From the NCBI RefSeq assembly GCF_946220915.1, contig NZ_CAMIHH010000024.1, forward strand, positions 1-34,895: DNA of 34,895 nucleotides, given 5' to 3'. Below the pieces are notes generated by a model. That model was not told where the DNA came from. It saw only the letters and a program-made list of their open reading frames with translations, and did not search any database. Positions 33,528-34,895 of this stretch are shown in pieces (position 1 is the first letter of the stretch; every line of letters starts with the position of its first letter). The position numbers were made by a program, and so were the translations under genes. The DNA is from an uncultured Flavobacterium sp. Lineage in GTDB: Bacteria; Bacteroidota; Bacteroidia; Flavobacteriales; Flavobacteriaceae.

Positions 33528-34895
33528 ATGCGATTTCTAATTACCCTGCCTGCGCTGCTATTCTTTTTTACCATCCACGCCCAAAACGACTGTTCCGATG
33601 CGCTCGTGGTATGTGGCAACATGGGGTATGAGGGGCTAACGGCAACAGGGTTTGGCACACAGGAACTCAACAATTCAAATACCTGCCAGAGCTTTGAAAA
33701 CAACAGTATATGGCTTGAACTGCGCATAAAAGCCGGGGGCACGCTGGGTTTTACCATTACACCCGGCAACGCTGCCATAGATGTCGATTTCGATTTTTTT
33801 ATTTTTGGACCTGATGTTACGTGCGGCACTATTGGGCAGGCCATACGCTGTTCTACCACTAACCCGCAATTAGCCGGCGCGCTGAACAACCTTACCGGCA
33901 TGAATGATACGGAAACCGATACTTCCGAGGGGCCGGGCGAATTTGGCAACAGCTTTTTGCAATGGCTCACCGTGCAGGATGGCGAAAGCTATTTTTTAGT
34001 AATTGACAGGCCTGTGGGAGCCAGCGATTTTTCCATACAATGGACAGGAACTGCGCAATTTCACGATACTCCACAGTTTACCAACCCTGACGGCATTTCC
34101 ATCAACCTTGCACAATGCGACAGCGATGCCGCAGATGATAAGACAACGCTTTTCGACCTTACAACCCATCAGGCGATGTTGTTGGGTGCGCAGCCGGATG
34201 TGGCGCTTACTTTTTATGAAAGCCACAACGATGCCATTACCGATGAAAACCCCGTAGCTATACCATCGGCTTATGCCAATACCAGCGCTGTGCAGACGAT
34301 TTATATGCGAATGACCAATACGCTTACAGGGTGCTTCAATAGTTCGGAATTTACGATTGAGCTGGTTAATCCCATTACGGCCGGGCAGCCGGAAGACCTG
34401 TACCTGTGCGACTACGATGAAAGTGGATTTCAGCAATTTGACCTTTCGCAAAATGATAATGCCGTTAAGGATGGTACAGTCAACACCATGGTTACCTACT
34501 ACCGTTCGCAGGCTGATGCAGCAACAAAGACCAATCCCATTGGCCCCTTGTATACTAACCAGCTGCCCCTTGCAGCAGAAACGGTTTGGGCACGGTTAGA
34601 AAATGTAAGCGGCTGTTTCGGTTACGACCTGGCATCATTTACCATCAACCTTATGCCGCTTCCGGAAATTGTTTATGAGCTGGACATTATCGATTTTCGC
34701 GATGGACAGAATTCCATAACGATAATTATGGATGATGCAGCCAGTTATGAATTCGCCATAGATGGCGGGGATTTTGGCGATGCAATGCTATTTGAAGGTT
34801 TATCCACCGGGCCGCACCGCATATTCATCAAAACAAAAACGGGCTGTAAAACGATTTATGAGGACATTGTCCTGCTCAACTATCCTAAGTTCTTT
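33528..34895 (+). CDS. T9SS surface protein, C-terminus cut by window end
   Basis: 456 residues from ATG 33528 to the edge. The signal peptide (MRFLITLPALLFFFTIHAQ) is followed by an N-terminal domain with NDCSDALVVCGNMGY, TCQSFENNSIWLELRI, DVDFDFFIFGPDV and GNSFLQWLTVQDGESYFLVI, a type common in flavobacterial secreted proteins. From about residue 195 there are modules with CDSDAADDKTTLFDLT and CDYDESGFQQFDLS, then a SprB-like repeat. The last residues, LLNYPKFF, are the usual entry into the type B sorting domain, which must lie beyond 34895. It follows the gene at 31090 by 149 bases in the same direction. Probable cell-surface adhesin or filament-type protein. Confidence 0.88.
   Translation, partial: MRFLITLPALLFFFTIHAQNDCSDALVVCGNMGYEGLTATGFGTQELNNSNTCQSFENNSIWLELRIKAGGTLGFTITPGNAAIDVDFDFFIFGPDVTCGTIGQAIRCSTTNPQLAGALNNLTGMNDTETDTSEGPGEFGNSFLQWLTVQDGESYFLVIDRPVGASDFSIQWTGTAQFHDTPQFTNPDGISINLAQCDSDAADDKTTLFDLTTHQAMLLGAQPDVALTFYESHNDAITDENPVAIPSAYANTSAVQTIYMRMTNTLTGCFNSSEFTIELVNPITAGQPEDLYLCDYDESGFQQFDLSQNDNAVKDGTVNTMVTYYRSQADAATKTNPIGPLYTNQLPLAAETVWARLENVSGCFGYDLASFTINLMPLPEIVYELDIIDFRDGQNSITIIMDDAASYEFAIDGGDFGDAMLFEGLSTGPHRIFIKTKTGCKTIYEDIVLLNYPKFF

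Overview
The window reads as chromosome of a member of Bacteroidota, most likely family Flavobacteriaceae (Flavobacterium or a close relative). The evidence is: a fused SecDF of 989 residues; three secreted proteins of the type IX secretion (T9SS) kind, one with a complete type B C-terminal sorting domain; a SusC/BtuB-like receptor with an N-terminal CarboxypepD_reg domain; signal peptides ending in AQ; and promoters matching the Bacteroidetes sigma-ABfr pattern TTG-N17..23-TAnnTTTG. No tRNA, rRNA, CRISPR array, transposase or phage gene is visible.

Layout. 1-2932 (minus) is the N-terminal 977 residues of a very large modular T9SS surface protein. 3166-6707 (plus) carries folE, cysS, yidD and lgt, ending in a strong terminator. 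6717-7033 (minus) holds a dead toxin-antitoxin pair: a DUF6364-like antitoxin with two indels and a PIN-toxin stub. 7075-9086 (minus) is an exbB-exbD-tonB-like energy-transduction operon. 9193-12284 (minus) is secDF with its terminator and promoter. 12365-12763 is a small secreted protein, followed by a GC-rich repeat-like element. 12915-16921 (minus) is a tightly overlapping gyrB - DUF6588-like outer-membrane protein - mdh operon.

17072-19086 (plus) is an accessory trio: an unknown 121-residue protein, a DMP19-like protein and an ankyrin protein with a distinctive C-terminal domain. It looks like an immunity-type cluster without a toxin. 19141-21294 (minus) is a TonB-dependent receptor and 21602-22774 (plus) a small outer-membrane barrel. 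22794-25155 (plus) encodes a CLC chloride channel/transporter, an HPP membrane protein and a VOC/glyoxalase-fold protein. 25220-29075 (plus) holds a pRiA4b ORF-3-like acidic protein, a NdpA-like nucleoid-associated protein and an Omp85/BamA-like protein. Their spacers are filled with short direct or inverted repeats. 29324-31073 is a two-gene ABC exporter. 31053-34895 holds two tandem T9SS surface proteins, the second cut by the window end.

How the genes fit together: much of the window concerns the cell envelope. SecDF and YidD assist protein export and insertion, Lgt lipidates exported proteins, ExbBD-TonB energises outer-membrane receptors such as the one at 19141-21294, and the T9SS products are exported to the surface. 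Housekeeping genes (folE, cysS, gyrB, mdh) are interleaved. The most unusual items are the decayed toxin-antitoxin module, the immunity-like trio, the CLC protein with channel-like key residues, the Gly-charged linker of the TonB-like protein and the repeat-filled spacers between 25.1 and 29.3 kb.
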